From the NCBI RefSeq assembly GCF_007827695.1, contig NZ_VITA01000012.1, positions 62,001-126,000 of the forward strand: 64,000 bases of DNA, read 5' to 3'. Every line of letters begins with the position of its first letter. Position 1 is the first letter of the stretch. This stretch comes from Sinorhizobium medicae. Its GTDB lineage: Bacteria > Pseudomonadota > Alphaproteobacteria > Rhizobiales > Rhizobiaceae. Shown here piece after piece: positions 35,160-46,000 of the stretch. The notes beneath the pieces are model-generated. The model saw only the letters and a list, made by a program, of their open reading frames with translations, had not been told where the DNA came from and searched no databases. Both the position numbers and the translations under genes were made by a program.

Positions 35160-35480
35160 GCCGTCTTCGGGCGGCTATGGCAATAAACGGGCGATGCAAT
35201 AAACCCATTGGACCCGGGGGCGGTACCCGGCGCCTCCACCAAAAACCGGTCGGAATTCGAGACCGGCTTTTGATGGGGGCGAAATAGGATCGACAAGGGC
35301 GTAAAGATCGACTTTTTGCTCGGCATTGTACCACCGTTATCGGGCTAAACTTATAGTTGCAAACGACAACTATGCTGAAGCACGTCTCGCTGCCTAACGG
35401 CGGTGCGACACTTCAAATCAAGTCCTTCCGGGTAGCACCGTAAGGCGGGGTCCGAAGGCACCTGGCAACAGAAGCCTTCA
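35160..35480 (+). ncRNA. ssrA: Two-piece, circularly permuted tmRNA
   Basis: The acceptor piece comes first and ends in CCACCA at 35236-35241, with the T-arm just before it. A linker (about 35242-35274) is removed in processing. The coding piece starts GGGGGCGAAATAGGATCGAC at 35275; its first seven bases pair with CGCCTCC (35231-35237) as an acceptor stem. The tag frame at 35359-35394 encodes ANDNYAEARLAA, then TAA. This is the permuted architecture known from alphaproteobacteria. Ends are approximate. It rescues stalled ribosomes and tags the product for ClpXP. Confidence 0.93.
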
Positions 35481-35614
35481 CCTTCTCCCCCGTCGTGAAA
35501 TGGTCTATAGATGCCTCGATAATTGACTCGTCAGAACTGGGCGGGCAAATGAAGGAGCAGGCTGCCGCGCCGATGTCGTCAAGGCGCAGATTCGGCTATA
35601 GCACCTTGAATCGC

Positions 35615-35657
35615 TGCATGATTTCCTGAATGGAGTTCCGGTCACAGGAATCATGCA
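35615..35657. repeat. Palindromic repeat between ssrA and sspB
   Basis: Arms TGCATGATTTCCTG (35615-35628) and CAGGAATCATGCA (35645-35657) are near-perfect complements around a 16-base loop. A similar arm occurs near 34276. Confidence 0.7.
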
Positions 35658-35686
35658 CCAAGTGACTTGAAGAGAACGGGGATCAA

Positions 35687-36202
35687 ATGGGCCAGGACCA
35701 TATTCGCTACGACATTCTGGCGCAGGACGCGCTTCGCGGCGTCATTCGCAAGGTGTTGGCCGAAGTTTCCGCCACGGGACATCTGCCCGGCGACCACCAC
35801 TTCTTCATCACCTTCCTGACCGGCGCACCCGGCGTCCGAATCTCGCAGCACCTCAAGGCCAAGTACCCCGAACAGATGACGATCGTCGTCCAGCACCAGT
35901 TCTGGGATCTGAAGGTTACCGAGACCGGCTTCGAAATCGGTCTTTCATTCTCGGACACCCCGGAAAAGCTTGTGATCCCATATAATGCGATCCGCGGCTT
36001 CTATGACCCCTCCGTGAATTTCGAGCTGGAGTTCGACGTGGCCGCTAGCGAGGAGCAAGAAACCGATTCGGCGGAGATAACGGCTTATCCCGTGGAGGAA
36101 ACCTCCGAGAGCGTGACGGACGAAAACACCGAAAAGCCTGACGGTCCCAAAGGCGGTGGCGCTTCCATCGTCTCGCTCGATTCCTTCCGCAAGAAGAACT
36201 GA
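35687..36202 (+). CDS. sspB: SspB, ClpXP adaptor for ssrA-tagged proteins
   Basis: A 171-residue alpha-type SspB. The tag-binding domain covers about residues 1-120 (FFITFLTGAPGVRISQHLKA, VVQHQFWDLKV, FYDPSVNFELEF). An acidic, disordered linker follows, and the C-terminal SIVSLDSFRKKN is the ClpX-docking tail. It delivers ssrA-tagged proteins to ClpXP. It is encoded right after the tmRNA gene that makes the tag. In this group the tag, ANDNYAEARLAA, ends in LAA as SspB/ClpX need. Confidence 0.92.
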   Translation: MGQDHIRYDILAQDALRGVIRKVLAEVSATGHLPGDHHFFITFLTGAPGVRISQHLKAKYPEQMTIVVQHQFWDLKVTETGFEIGLSFSDTPEKLVIPYNAIRGFYDPSVNFELEFDVAASEEQETDSAEITAYPVEETSESVTDENTEKPDGPKGGGASIVSLDSFRKKN

Positions 36203-36241
36203 GTACTTGCATCTGCCGAGTATTTGGAAGGAGGCGCGACA

Positions 36242-36457
36242 ATGACCGGCGACGTGACCAATCTGCGCCAGTTTCGCAAACGGCAGGCTCGGACTGCCAG
36301 AGAAAAGCAGGCCGAACAGAATCGCCTCACCTTCGGTCGAACCAAGGCCGAGAAATCCGTCACCAAAGCCCTGAACGAAAAAACCGCAAAGACGCTCGAT
36401 CACGGGCGGCTCGACCGGGCGGGCGACGACGGTGCGCCCGATCGCAACAAGCCGTGA
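36242..36457 (+). CDS. DUF4169 family protein
   Basis: A 71-residue, strongly basic protein (VTNLRQFRKRQARTAREKQ) of the DUF4169 family; role unknown. The start at 36242 follows GAAGGAGGCG. The next gene encodes a ribbon-helix-helix protein, a pairing often seen near sspB in rhizobia. Confidence 0.85.
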   Translation: MTGDVTNLRQFRKRQARTAREKQAEQNRLTFGRTKAEKSVTKALNEKTAKTLDHGRLDRAGDDGAPDRNKP

Positions 36458-36527
36458 GGCCAGCGGCGCCGAAAACGATTCCTGCACAAGGACTTGCGAC
36501 TGTTTCCCGATTCGGAGTGGCAGAGAC

Positions 36528-36782
36528 TTGAATCCGTTTGCGAGCAAGGGAAAGGTCGTCAAACACTCGGCAACCCTGCACGGGCATCGCACCAGCTTCA
36601 CTCTCGAAGAACCGTTCTGGCAGGAGTTGAAAGCGATCGCGAAGGACCGTGACATGCCGCTCGCGCGGCTGATCGCCGAAATCGACGACGGTCGCGGCCA
36701 GGAAGGAAATCTCTCGTCAGCCTTACGTGTCTATGTGCTCGCCTGGGTCAAGGCACGCGCCGACGCGACAGGTGGGGCATAG
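36528..36782 (+). CDS. Ribbon-helix-helix domain protein
   Basis: An 84-residue protein with a ribbon-helix-helix pattern: basic beta strand region HSATLHGHRTSFTLEEPFW, then helices ELKAIAKDRDMPLARLIAEI and SALRVYVLAWVKARA (PF13467 type). These are small DNA-binding or sulfotransferase-like proteins; function unknown. I prefer the TTG at 36528, preceded by GGAG at ten bases; the ATG at 36432 lies inside the previous gene and gives an atypical Cys-rich extension. Confidence 0.78.
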   Translation: MNPFASKGKVVKHSATLHGHRTSFTLEEPFWQELKAIAKDRDMPLARLIAEIDDGRGQEGNLSSALRVYVLAWVKARADATGGA

Positions 36783-36813
36783 GTCGGCCGCCGCCCGCCG
36801 AAACGACTGCGCC

Positions 36814-39800
36814 CTACCGCACCGTAATATCGGGAAGCAGATCGAAATTCAGACCCTGACCCGCTGGCGGTCCAGCATTCTGACGCTGTCGGGTACCGGC
36901 ATCCTGCGGCGGTGTGACAGGCGCCTGCTGGCGACCGATGCTGCGGGCGGGCAGTTGCCGCATCCTCAGCCGCTCCTCGTCTTCGGCGCGACGTGCGGCA
37001 GCCGCCCGCGCTTGCGCTTCGGCCCGCATCCGCGCCGCTTCTGCCGCCGCTGCCTGCCGGCGCCGCTCTTCCGCGATCGTCCGCAACCGCTGCTGCTCAC
37101 GCTCGGCCGCGCGCGCTCGGTAGAGCGCGACCTCGCGACGCAGACGTTGCTTTTCGAGCACATTCGCCTGCAGTATTTCGACCCGTCTGCGCTCGCGCTC
37201 GAAGGCTCTGAGCGACAGGAAGTTCGAAAGCTCGGTGACGTCAACCGTTACGCCAGGCGATGAAAGCAGCCCGGCATAGCCGAAGCGGACGCGCGGATCT
37301 GCCCCCGCCAGCGCCTCCTCGCCCGGGCGGAAGGTCAGATCGATCGTGCCGGCCATCCGGCCTTCGGGCAGGTCGAAAGATGCCTCGCCGCTGAAAGCGG
37401 CGTTGCCGTCGCCCGCTGCGACGTTCTGAACCCTCACGGTCCCGCCTGCTATGCCGAAGGGCACTTTCACCGTGCCAACCACCGATTGACCGGAAAAGAG
37501 CAAGTTCTCTGCAGCCCTGCGGATCGACTCCGGCGAGATATCGGTCTTCATCGCATCTGCCGCAGCCATCAGCTGCGGCAGCGCCGCGGTATTGACCCCG
37601 TTCAGGGTAAGCCCGTTGAAGCTCGCCGTGCCCGATCCACTGAGCGATTGCGCCATTGCCTCGGGCGTTGCGCCTGTAGCCTCCATCGCAACCGCAAGGT
37701 CGAAGCGGCCGGTCGCGACGGGGCCGTTTGCCCGCACCCAACCCGCTTCGGCAAGATCGGCACCCTTGAGATCGAGTCGGGAGCGCAGATAACCCGAGCC
37801 GTTGGCGTTGCCGAAGTGCATTCGTCCCTCGAGCTTGCCCCCCAGCCAGTCCCCCGTCGCATCGCTCAGGGCGAGTTCATCTCCCTTCCATTCCAGCCGC
37901 CCGGCAAAGTTGGAAACCGGGTCGTAAACACCCGGCCAGAACCGCTTCGCATTTATGTTGACCGCCATGTCGAGCCCGGTCCATGCTGGCTTCGCCACCG
38001 GTGCCAGCGCCAGTCCCCCGGTACTGGTGTCGTGAACCTGTCCCAGAATGCCTTCTGCCAACCAGGCGAGATCAAGAGTATCGAGCGCCAGCTCCCCTTC
38101 GGCCTTGCCGGGAACCTTGCGGTCGATCGCAAGCGCACCGGCAAAACCATTCCGGTCTGCCCTGCCCTCGATTGCCGTAATCGCAATCTTGTCGGGATCG
38201 GTTGAAAATTCAGCCGAGACCGTCAGCGGCAAGCCGCTGCCCATCTGCGGCAGCCCGATGCCTTGCAGCAGCAGATAAGGCTCGAGATCCTCGGATTTGA
38301 GGGTGAGCTTTCCCTGGCCTTCGAGATAATGCGCGCGCGACAGATCGAAAACACCGTTTGCTGCAAGCGATGTCCGCTCCGTGGTGAAGCTCAGGGCGCC
38401 GTTGGCCTTGGAGCCCTCGGTACTCTGCAGCTTGATGGCAAGAATACCGTTGGCGTCCGCTTCGAAGGGTAGCGGATCCAGACCGGCCTGCCCCAGCAGA
38501 ACGGCCGTTCGCGGATTTTCGAGCGTGGCCTCCAGCAGCATGCCCTGACCGGAAAGTGCCTGCGCGACATCGGGTGCCTGGTAGCTACCGGCTATCCTGC
38601 CTCCGCTGGCGGTACCGATCACGCCAAAGGTGACCGGTGCATTACCCTCCTTGTTTCCGGCCGTCAGGGTGAGGTCGAGCGCGGCGTCGGAGTAATAGGA
38701 GCCAGCTTTGATAAGCCGTGCCAAGGCCGGATGGGCCGTGCTGTGCCGTCCGATCATTTCGAGAAAGGGTGTAAGCTCTTCGGCGGCAAGCTTCATCTTC
38801 GCCGAGACGACCGGCTTTTCGAGCCCACCGCTCATCCGGCCGGAAAATGCGAGCTGTGCGCCCGCAAGTGCCCGGATCGCGACCCGCTCGGCCTGCAGCT
38901 GACCGTTCTTCAAGGTAAGCACTGCTTGGACATCACGTGCTTCCTCACCGAAGGCGGAGAACGTCTCGGCGGAAAGGTCGGCGGCGATCGAGTGCTGCAG
39001 CAACGTCCCTGTGGAAGCATCGCCGGCGACCAGCCCGGCCAGGGCCTGAAGCGCCTCGAGGTCTATGTGGTTGCCTTTCAACTGCATGGACAAAGCGGGC
39101 GGCTGATCGGCGAAGGACTGGCGCTCGATCCTGCCGCGCAGCGTCGCTGGACCGGCCGCCACTTCGAGACTTTCAAACTGCTGCAGAGTGTCGGTCAGAT
39201 TGACGGTCGCGGAGAAACCGGCCGTTTTCAACGTGCGTATCGCCGGATCGACCGATCCCGCCAGCCAGTTCGCGAAACCAGACGGCTGGTTGGAGGCGAT
39301 GACGAGGTCGCCGCGGAATGATCGATGTTCTTTGAGGTTCAGCCGTCCCTTGGCTTCCAGTAGCGTCCGACCGGGCAGCAATGCGACGGCATTGTCGACG
39401 ATCCAGCCGGCGCCGTCCGGCCTCACATCGAGGCGGACGTCGCGCACCGTCGTATCGCCGATAACGATTGCCGGGAGCTTCAGGCTGGCCCGCCCCGGCA
39501 CCTGCGGAATCGGAATATCGGCCGCGATCGCCAACATCGCGTCGATCCGCTGGCGGAGCGAAATGGCTGGGTCGCGCCCGGTTTTGCCGCTGCTGCCGGA
39601 GTTGCCGATGCGGCTGACATCGATCTGCTGACCGTCGGCAATCAACAGGAACCTCTGGTCCTTGCCTGTATCGAGCGTCGCCTCGCCGGTGACGATATAG
39701 GGATCGTCGGGCGGCCCGATCTCGAAATGATATTCCGGTACGCGGATGCTTTCGTTGGTGAGCTGGAACTCGCCGTTGATGCGCAGTGCGCCGTCCGCCT

Positions 39801-40554
39801 TCACCTCGTTGGCTGGCCGATTCTCCGTGAGGGTGAAGCGGCCGGCATAGACCGGCCGGAAATCGACGACTTTCAGACTGCCGTCGAGCTCCACGCCGAA
39901 GGGCCGTTCGTCCGGCACCAGACGCGCCCGAAGGCTCAAGGCTCCCGTTTCATCGACGGCATTGCTCGTGAACGAGAAGCTGCCCACCTCACCGTCAAGC
40001 GCCGCACGGCCTTCGGCCCTCCATGGTCCAGCCAGGGTGCGGGCGGAGAGATCGGCGGAGAGATCGCTGACCCGGCGCGTGCGCCCCGTCTGCTCGTCCA
40101 CGAACTCGATCTCGCCGTCGGCGATCTCCACTTTCTCCAGTATGACCGTATGCGCGGGGATCGCCGTGCGCGATCCCCGCGCCCAATCCAGCGTGCCGTC
40201 CGGCTGGAGGCGTATCCGCGCCTTCGGCCGGTCCAGCCGCATGTCGAAGATCAGCGCCTCGCCGCTCAGGAACGGCGCAAGCTCGGCACTCATCGAAAAT
40301 TGGGCAACCTGGATCAGCGGCGGGCCGCCATCGCTGGATCCGACGCGCACGTCGTTGAGCGTGACGGTGGGAAACGGGATAAGACGCGCATCGACGCTGC
40401 CATGGACCACCACGGGCTTGCCCATGATGCGGCTTGCCTCCCGCTCGAAATCGTTACGGAAGCTGGTCCAGTCGATAAAAAGGGGTGCGATCAGCGCGGC
40501 AAAGAGCGCGACAACCAACAGTCCGCCGAGGGTAACCAGTATTCGCGCCAGCAC
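36814..40554 (-). CDS. Large AsmA-family envelope protein
   Basis: A 1246-residue AsmA-like protein. One N-terminal membrane helix (LVTLGGLLVVALFAALIAPLF) is followed by the AsmA signature region (ASRIMGKPVVVHGSVDARLIPFP) and a very long beta-rich body, as in proteins thought to bridge the envelope and move phospholipids. The C-terminal 100 residues differ: a charged coiled-coil made mostly of Arg, Glu, Ala and Gln (about 1120-1200), then a Pro/Gln tail. It stands alone, convergent with the ribbon-helix-helix gene. Confidence 0.9.
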   Translation of the reverse strand: MLARILVTLGGLLVVALFAALIAPLFIDWTSFRNDFEREASRIMGKPVVVHGSVDARLIPFPTVTLNDVRVGSSDGGPPLIQVAQFSMSAELAPFLSGEALIFDMRLDRPKARIRLQPDGTLDWARGSRTAIPAHTVILEKVEIADGEIEFVDEQTGRTRRVSDLSADLSARTLAGPWRAEGRAALDGEVGSFSFTSNAVDETGALSLRARLVPDERPFGVELDGSLKVVDFRPVYAGRFTLTENRPANEVKADGALRINGEFQLTNESIRVPEYHFEIGPPDDPYIVTGEATLDTGKDQRFLLIADGQQIDVSRIGNSGSSGKTGRDPAISLRQRIDAMLAIAADIPIPQVPGRASLKLPAIVIGDTTVRDVRLDVRPDGAGWIVDNAVALLPGRTLLEAKGRLNLKEHRSFRGDLVIASNQPSGFANWLAGSVDPAIRTLKTAGFSATVNLTDTLQQFESLEVAAGPATLRGRIERQSFADQPPALSMQLKGNHIDLEALQALAGLVAGDASTGTLLQHSIAADLSAETFSAFGEEARDVQAVLTLKNGQLQAERVAIRALAGAQLAFSGRMSGGLEKPVVSAKMKLAAEELTPFLEMIGRHSTAHPALARLIKAGSYYSDAALDLTLTAGNKEGNAPVTFGVIGTASGGRIAGSYQAPDVAQALSGQGMLLEATLENPRTAVLLGQAGLDPLPFEADANGILAIKLQSTEGSKANGALSFTTERTSLAANGVFDLSRAHYLEGQGKLTLKSEDLEPYLLLQGIGLPQMGSGLPLTVSAEFSTDPDKIAITAIEGRADRNGFAGALAIDRKVPGKAEGELALDTLDLAWLAEGILGQVHDTSTGGLALAPVAKPAWTGLDMAVNINAKRFWPGVYDPVSNFAGRLEWKGDELALSDATGDWLGGKLEGRMHFGNANGSGYLRSRLDLKGADLAEAGWVRANGPVATGRFDLAVAMEATGATPEAMAQSLSGSGTASFNGLTLNGVNTAALPQLMAAADAMKTDISPESIRRAAENLLFSGQSVVGTVKVPFGIAGGTVRVQNVAAGDGNAAFSGEASFDLPEGRMAGTIDLTFRPGEEALAGADPRVRFGYAGLLSSPGVTVDVTELSNFLSLRAFERERRRVEILQANVLEKQRLRREVALYRARAAEREQQRLRTIAEERRRQAAAAEAARMRAEAQARAAAARRAEDEERLRMRQLPARSIGRQQAPVTPPQDAGTRQRQNAGPPAGQGLNFDLLPDITVR

Positions 40555-40618
40555 CGTGTCACATTCCCGTCAGTTCGTTCGCCCTCTGCATTGCGGCTTT
40601 GAGCCGGTTTTGCAAGCC

Positions 40619-42025
40619 TCAGATAAAGATCTTGCCCGGATTGAAGATATTGTCGGGATCGAGCGAGCGTTTGATCTGCCGCATGAGATCAAGCGCATCA
40701 CCGAGTTCGGCTGCTAGAAACGGCATTTTGCCCTGGCCGATCCCATGTTCCCCCGTGCAGGTGCCATCCATGGACAACGCCCGCGCGTTCAGTCTCTCGA
40801 CGAAAGCCTCCGCCCGCGCCACGTCAGCCGCATCCGTGTCATCGAAAAGCAGCCCTACATGAAAGTTGCCATCGCCGGCATGTCCGACGATCGGTGCGAC
40901 CAATCCATATGCCGCGATGTCTTCGTGCGTCGCCGCGACGCAGTCGGCAAGCCTGGATATCGGCACGCAAACGTCGGTGGAGAGAATTGCTCGCCCGGGC
41001 ATGAGGCTCTTCTGCGCCCAATAGGCATTGTGCCGCGCCTTCCAGAGCCGTGCCCGTTCCTCTGGATTCGTCGTCCAGATGAAACCGGGAGAGCCGAATT
41101 CCGACGCTATTTCCGCAAACTGGCGGGACTGGAGCTCGACGCTTTGCCCACCGCCGTGGAATTCGACGAAAAGCGTCGGTGTTTCCTGGTAGCTCAAACC
41201 CGAATAGGCATTGCACGCCTTCATCTGCAACGCATCCAGGAGCTCTATCCGGGCAACCGGGATGCCGGACTGGATGGTCAGGATAACGGCATTGCAGGCG
41301 TCGGCAATCGTAGGAAACGGGCAGACGCCGCCGGAAATCACCTCCGGTATTCCCTGCAGGCGCAGCGTGATCGAGGTTATGATACCGAGCGTCCCTTCGG
41401 CACCGACGAAGAGCCGTGTCAGGTCGTAGCCGGCGGACGATTTGCGCGCTCGATGAGCCGTCCTGATTTCGCGCCCGCCCGCCACGACTGCCGTCACGGC
41501 GAGTACGTTTTCCTTCATCGTGCCGTAGCGAACCGCGTTGGTGCCCGAGGCGCGCGTCGAGGCCATGCCGCCGATCGAAGCGTTCGCGCCCGGATCTATG
41601 GGAAAGAAGAGCCCCGTATCCCGCAGGTAAGTGTTGAGTTCCTCGCGCGTCACACCCGGCTCCACCGTGCAGTCCAGGTCTTCGGCACTGACCGCGAGTA
41701 CGCGGTTCATCCGCATCATGTCGACCGAGATGCCGCCGTGAGGCGCATTGAGGTGACCTTCGAGCGAAGAGCCCGTTCCAAACGGAATGAGCGGCACCCT
41801 ATGCGCGCAGGCGACTTCAACGATCTCGCACACCTCGGCGGCACTTTCGGGGAAAACGACCGCGTCGGGCAGCTGCGCGGGAATATAGGTCGTGGTGTGG
41901 GCGTGCTGCGCCCGGATCGCTTCGCCGGTCTGGAACCGGCCTCCGAAGCGTGCAGCAAGGTGGGTCTTGGCCGCGGCAATGCCGGTCTCGTTCCTGACCC
42001 CTGCCGCGATTGACTTCAATGCCAC
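40619..42025 (-). CDS. FAD-linked oxidase (D-lactate dehydrogenase type)
   Basis: A 468-residue flavoprotein of the FAD_binding_4 / FAD-oxidase_C group. The FAD-binding segment includes VPLIPFGTGSSLEGHLNAP and PGANASIGGMASTRASGTNA; the C-terminal domain ends CTGEHGIGQGKMPFLAAELG, with the HGIG motif typical of D-lactate/D-2-hydroxyglutarate and glycolate dehydrogenases. The GTG at 42025 after GAAGGAGAGTTTTG is the likely start; the longer frame to 42097 lacks a site. Confidence 0.9.
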   Translation of the reverse strand: MALKSIAAGVRNETGIAAAKTHLAARFGGRFQTGEAIRAQHAHTTTYIPAQLPDAVVFPESAAEVCEIVEVACAHRVPLIPFGTGSSLEGHLNAPHGGISVDMMRMNRVLAVSAEDLDCTVEPGVTREELNTYLRDTGLFFPIDPGANASIGGMASTRASGTNAVRYGTMKENVLAVTAVVAGGREIRTAHRARKSSAGYDLTRLFVGAEGTLGIITSITLRLQGIPEVISGGVCPFPTIADACNAVILTIQSGIPVARIELLDALQMKACNAYSGLSYQETPTLFVEFHGGGQSVELQSRQFAEIASEFGSPGFIWTTNPEERARLWKARHNAYWAQKSLMPGRAILSTDVCVPISRLADCVAATHEDIAAYGLVAPIVGHAGDGNFHVGLLFDDTDAADVARAEAFVERLNARALSMDGTCTGEHGIGQGKMPFLAAELGDALDLMRQIKRSLDPDNIFNPGKIFI

Positions 42026-42425
42026 CAAAACTCTCCTTCTCGTCTCCCGATGCACCTTCGCCAGCACCGAGAAGAGGCGCCCTTGGGCCACCCACATAAT
42101 CTATCCCTTATTCGCACTCGAAATAAGGGCAACCGGTCCGGCGGGAAGGAAAATAGGCAAGCTCCCATCCCCATTCCATTCTCTTGGGCCCTGATCGATG
42201 CGATCGGGTATTCATGGATGAACCATATGGTCGGCACCTCCGCCCGCCGCCGAGAGCCGTCCGGCCGGAAGCGCTTACATTTCAATGCGCTACTGTGCAA
42301 ATCGGAATCACTTTGTCCAGAAGGTGACCCCTTCAGAATGCCGCCGCGGCAAAAAAATCCCTCTGGTGGTACCGGCTTGTCACAAGTGCGGCTTCTGCGA
42401 ACGCTTTCATTTGCATGCCTGTCTG

Positions 42426-42527
42426 CTGCATGTGTCCTTCAATCGGCCCGATTGAAGGACAAAACATTCAGCAGATCCAAGTGCTACAGCGACTTTTCTG
42501 CGTCTGCTAAGACGCGCGGCGCTGTAG
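42426..42527. repeat. Rhizobial palindromic intergenic repeat, copy B
   Basis: Reverse-oriented relative of the element at 16126-16226. Read on the minus strand it begins CTACAGCGCCGCGCGTCTTA and ends near ACATGCAG. It contains the long stem TGTCCTTCAATCGG / CCGATTGAAGGACA. The rest of 42026-42554 (529 bases) holds no gene that I can support. Confidence 0.85.
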
Positions 42528-42554
42528 TATGGTCATGCGGAAAAGGAGAAACGC

Positions 42555-42989
42555 ATGTCCGGCCTGCTCGCTTTGATCACCGCGGCGATTTTCTTCGGCG
42601 CCGCCATCTACATCAACCTGGCCGAGCAGCCTGCAAGGCTTGCGCTGGACGCAGGCGCGGCCCTCCGGGAATGGGTGCCCGCCTATCGGCGTGGATTCGA
42701 GATGCAGGCTTCTCTTGCGATCGTGTCCTGCCTTCTTGGCGCTATGGCCTGGTGGCAGACCGGCAATGCGCTCTGGGCCCTGGGAGCGGCCGTGATCATC
42801 CTCAATTGGCCCTATACTCTGCTCGTCATCATGCCGGTCAACCGACGCCTGGAAACGACCCGTCCGGATCAGGCGAATGCGGAGACGCACGAATTGATCG
42901 CCCGCTGGGGCAGGCTTCATGCCGGCCGTAGTGCGCTCGGTGCGGTCGCCACGATGGTCTATTTCACTGCCGCAGCAAGCGCATTGTGA
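42555..42989 (+). CDS. DUF1772 membrane protein
   Basis: A 144-residue inner-membrane protein of the DUF1772 family with four hydrophobic helices ([66 protein letters not shown]). [13 protein letters not shown] is characteristic of the family. Function unknown. Ribosome site AAGGAGAAACGC. Single gene. Confidence 0.87.
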   Translation: MSGLLALITAAIFFGAAIYINLAEQPARLALDAGAALREWVPAYRRGFEMQASLAIVSCLLGAMAWWQTGNALWALGAAVIILNWPYTLLVIMPVNRRLETTRPDQANAETHELIARWGRLHAGRSALGAVATMVYFTAAASAL

Positions 42990-43025
42990 CGATATCGCCA
43001 AGCGGCCACTTGGCGGCCACTCAGA

Positions 43026-46000
43026 CTAGATCTTCAGCACTTCGGCCGCCTTCATCTCTTCCTCCAGTTTCCGCTCCTCGTCGGCATGCGGTTTGGTGAA
43101 ACCGGCGATGACCAGGTAGGCGACCGGCGTCAGATACAGGGTCACGATCACCGCCAGGCCCAACCCGCCGACGAGCACCCAGCCGAGAGCGATGCGCGCT
43201 TCGGCACCGGCACCGCTTGCCAGCACCAGCGGTACCGCGCCGACGACAGTCGCGATCATCGTCATCATGACCGGCCGGAGACGGATATTGGCTGCGTTCT
43301 CTATGGCGCTGCGAACGTCCTGTCCGCGGTCGCGGAGCTGGTTGGCGAATTCGACGATCAGAATGCCGTTCTTGGCCATGATGCCGACAAGCATGACGAG
43401 GCCTATCTGGCTGTAGATGTTCAGCGTGTTGCCCGTCAGGATCATCGCGAAAATGGCGCAGGCCAGACCCAGCGGCACGGTCGACATGATGATGAGGCCG
43501 CTCACGAAACTTTCGAATTGCGCCGCAAGCACCAGGAAGATGATGACGATCGCGAAGCCGAAGGTGACGAACAGACCGTTCGCGTTCTCGTCCAGCGTCG
43601 CGGCCTCGGCAAGAGGCATTATCCGCGATCCCGGCGGCAGAATGGGTTCGGCCATTTCTTCGACCATCGACAGCGCCTCGCCAAGGGCGAGGTCGGATTT
43701 CAGGCCCGCCGACAGCGAAACGGCGCGCAGCTGGGACTCGCGCGAAAGCTGCGGCGCCACCGCCTTCTCCTCGATCGTTGCGATCGACGACATCGGCACG
43801 ATCCGGCCGTCCCCGGCCTTGATGAAGATATTCTGCAGATCCGTCGGGTCGTTGAGCGGCTCGGTGGAAGAAAGCAGCTTGACCGGGTAGGCTTCCCCTT
43901 CGACGAAGATGTCGACGACGCTGCTGCCGTCGAGCATCGCCTGCAGCGCCCAGGAAAGTCCGCCTATGTCCACGCCGAGGTCGGAGGTGCGTTCGCGGTC
44001 GATCGTCACCGACAATTGCGCCTGGTTGGCCTCGTAATTCAGCCTTACATTCTCGAAACGGCCACTGTCCTCCATGGCCCTGAGGAGCTTGGCCGCCGCA
44101 TCGCCGAGCTTCGTGTAGTCGTTGCCGACGAGCGCGACCTGAAGGCCGCTGCCGGCGCCGCGGATACCCAGGCTGTTCGCCTGGATGGTGAATGCGCGCA
44201 AGGACGGGATCTTCGCGGTCATTCTGTTGATGTCGGCGACGATCTGACTTTGGGTGCGATCGCGCTCTTCCCATTGCGCGAGCGTCAGGACCATGAAGCC
44301 GCTATTGGCCGATCCGCCCTGTCCGGAAATCGAGAACACATTGCTGATCTCTCCGGATTTGAGCAACGGCTGCAGGCCCTCCTCGATGCGACGTATCTGT
44401 GCCTGTGTGTATTCCAGCGAGACGCCCTGCGGCGCGTTGATGCGCAACATGACCTGGGAGCGGTCCTCATTCGGTGTCAGTTCCGACTTGAGAGTCAGGA
44501 ACCCCAGGGCGCCGGCGGCGGTGAAGAACGCCGCAACGGCGAAGACGATGAGCGGTGCATTGAGGCAGGCACCGAGCGTCACCCGGTAAAAGGCGGAGGC
44601 GCGCTGGCCAAACCGCTGCATCACACCCTGATGCTCTTGCCTCTCTTTCGTCAGCATGCGCGAAGCCAGCATCGGGCAAAGCGTCAGCGAGATGAAGGAG
44701 GACAGGAGGATCGAGAAGGCGAGCACGAAGCCGAATTCACGGAAAAGGCCGCCGGTCTGCCCCGGCAGGAAGGAGAGCGGCACGAACACGGCTGCAAGCG
44801 TCGCGGTTGTCGCGAGCACGGCGAAAAAGACCTCGAGGGTACCGTGAACGGCGGCGGCGCGCGGACCGAGCCCTTCGGCCCGGCGGCGCACGATGTTTTC
44901 GAGCACCACGATCGCGTCGTCGACGACGAGTCCGGTCGCGAGCACGATCGCCAGAAGGGTCAGGATGTTGATCGAGAACCCGGCAAGATAGATCGCGGCT
45001 ACCGTTCCGATCAGCGCGATCGGCATTGTGATCGTCGGGATCAGCGTCGCGCGCCAGTCGAGCAGGAACAGGTAGATGACCAGGGTGACGATGAAAACGG
45101 CAACGAAAAGTGCGATCTCGACCTCATGAATGGCGCCGTTGATGAACACCGCATCGTCGCTGGTGACCTTGAGTTCGGTTCCGGGAGGCAGGATATCCGA
45201 GGAAATCGCGTTCACCACGCTGCGCACGCCCTGGGAGATATCGACCGTGTTCGACTGCGCCTGACGGATGATGCCGAGCCCGATTCCCTCCCGGCCGTTG
45301 GAGCGTAGCGCCGAAGTGCCGGTATCCGGGCCGAGCGTCACCGTCGCGACGTCTCGAAGCCTGACATTATTGCCGAGCATCAGGTTTTCGAACTGCTCGG
45401 GCGTCTGGAGATCAGCCGTCGCCCGAACGGAAATATCCTGGTTTGCACTCGTCAGCGACCCCGCCGGCACATCGTAGGAGGCATTCGCGAGCGCCTCGCG
45501 AAGGTTGGCCACGGTGACACCGCGCCCGGCAAGTTTCGCCTGGTTCACGTCGATACGGAAAATCTTCTCCTGATCGCCGTAGACGGTGACGTCGGCAACG
45601 CCTTCGACCGCCGCCAGCCGGTCGCTGATCTCGTTCTCGACGAGCAGCGTCATGTCGTCCATGCTCATCGTGTCCGACGTCAGCGCCAGACGCATGATCG
45701 GCTGGCTGTCGGAATCCGCCTTCACGATACGAGGCTCGTCGGCGTCATCAGGCAGTTGACCGGTGATCCGGCCGAGCGCATCGCGAACGTCGTTGGCCGC
45801 CTGGCCGATATCGGTCGTGTCGGAGAATTCGAGCGTTACCCGGCTGCGCCCGAAGGACGAGGTGGACGAGATGTCCTTGATGCCCTGCACGCGCGAGACG
45901 GCCCCTTCGACGACCGACGTCACCTCGCGGTCGATCGTTTCCGGCGAGGCGCCGTCGAATTCGGTGGTGACGGAAACCACCGGCTGGTCCACCTGCGGCA

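Noticed and set aside
43086..45308. 740-codon open frame on the plus strand
   Set aside because: Antisense of the RND transporter gene; low-complexity, Arg/Asp/His-rich translation without recognisable domains.
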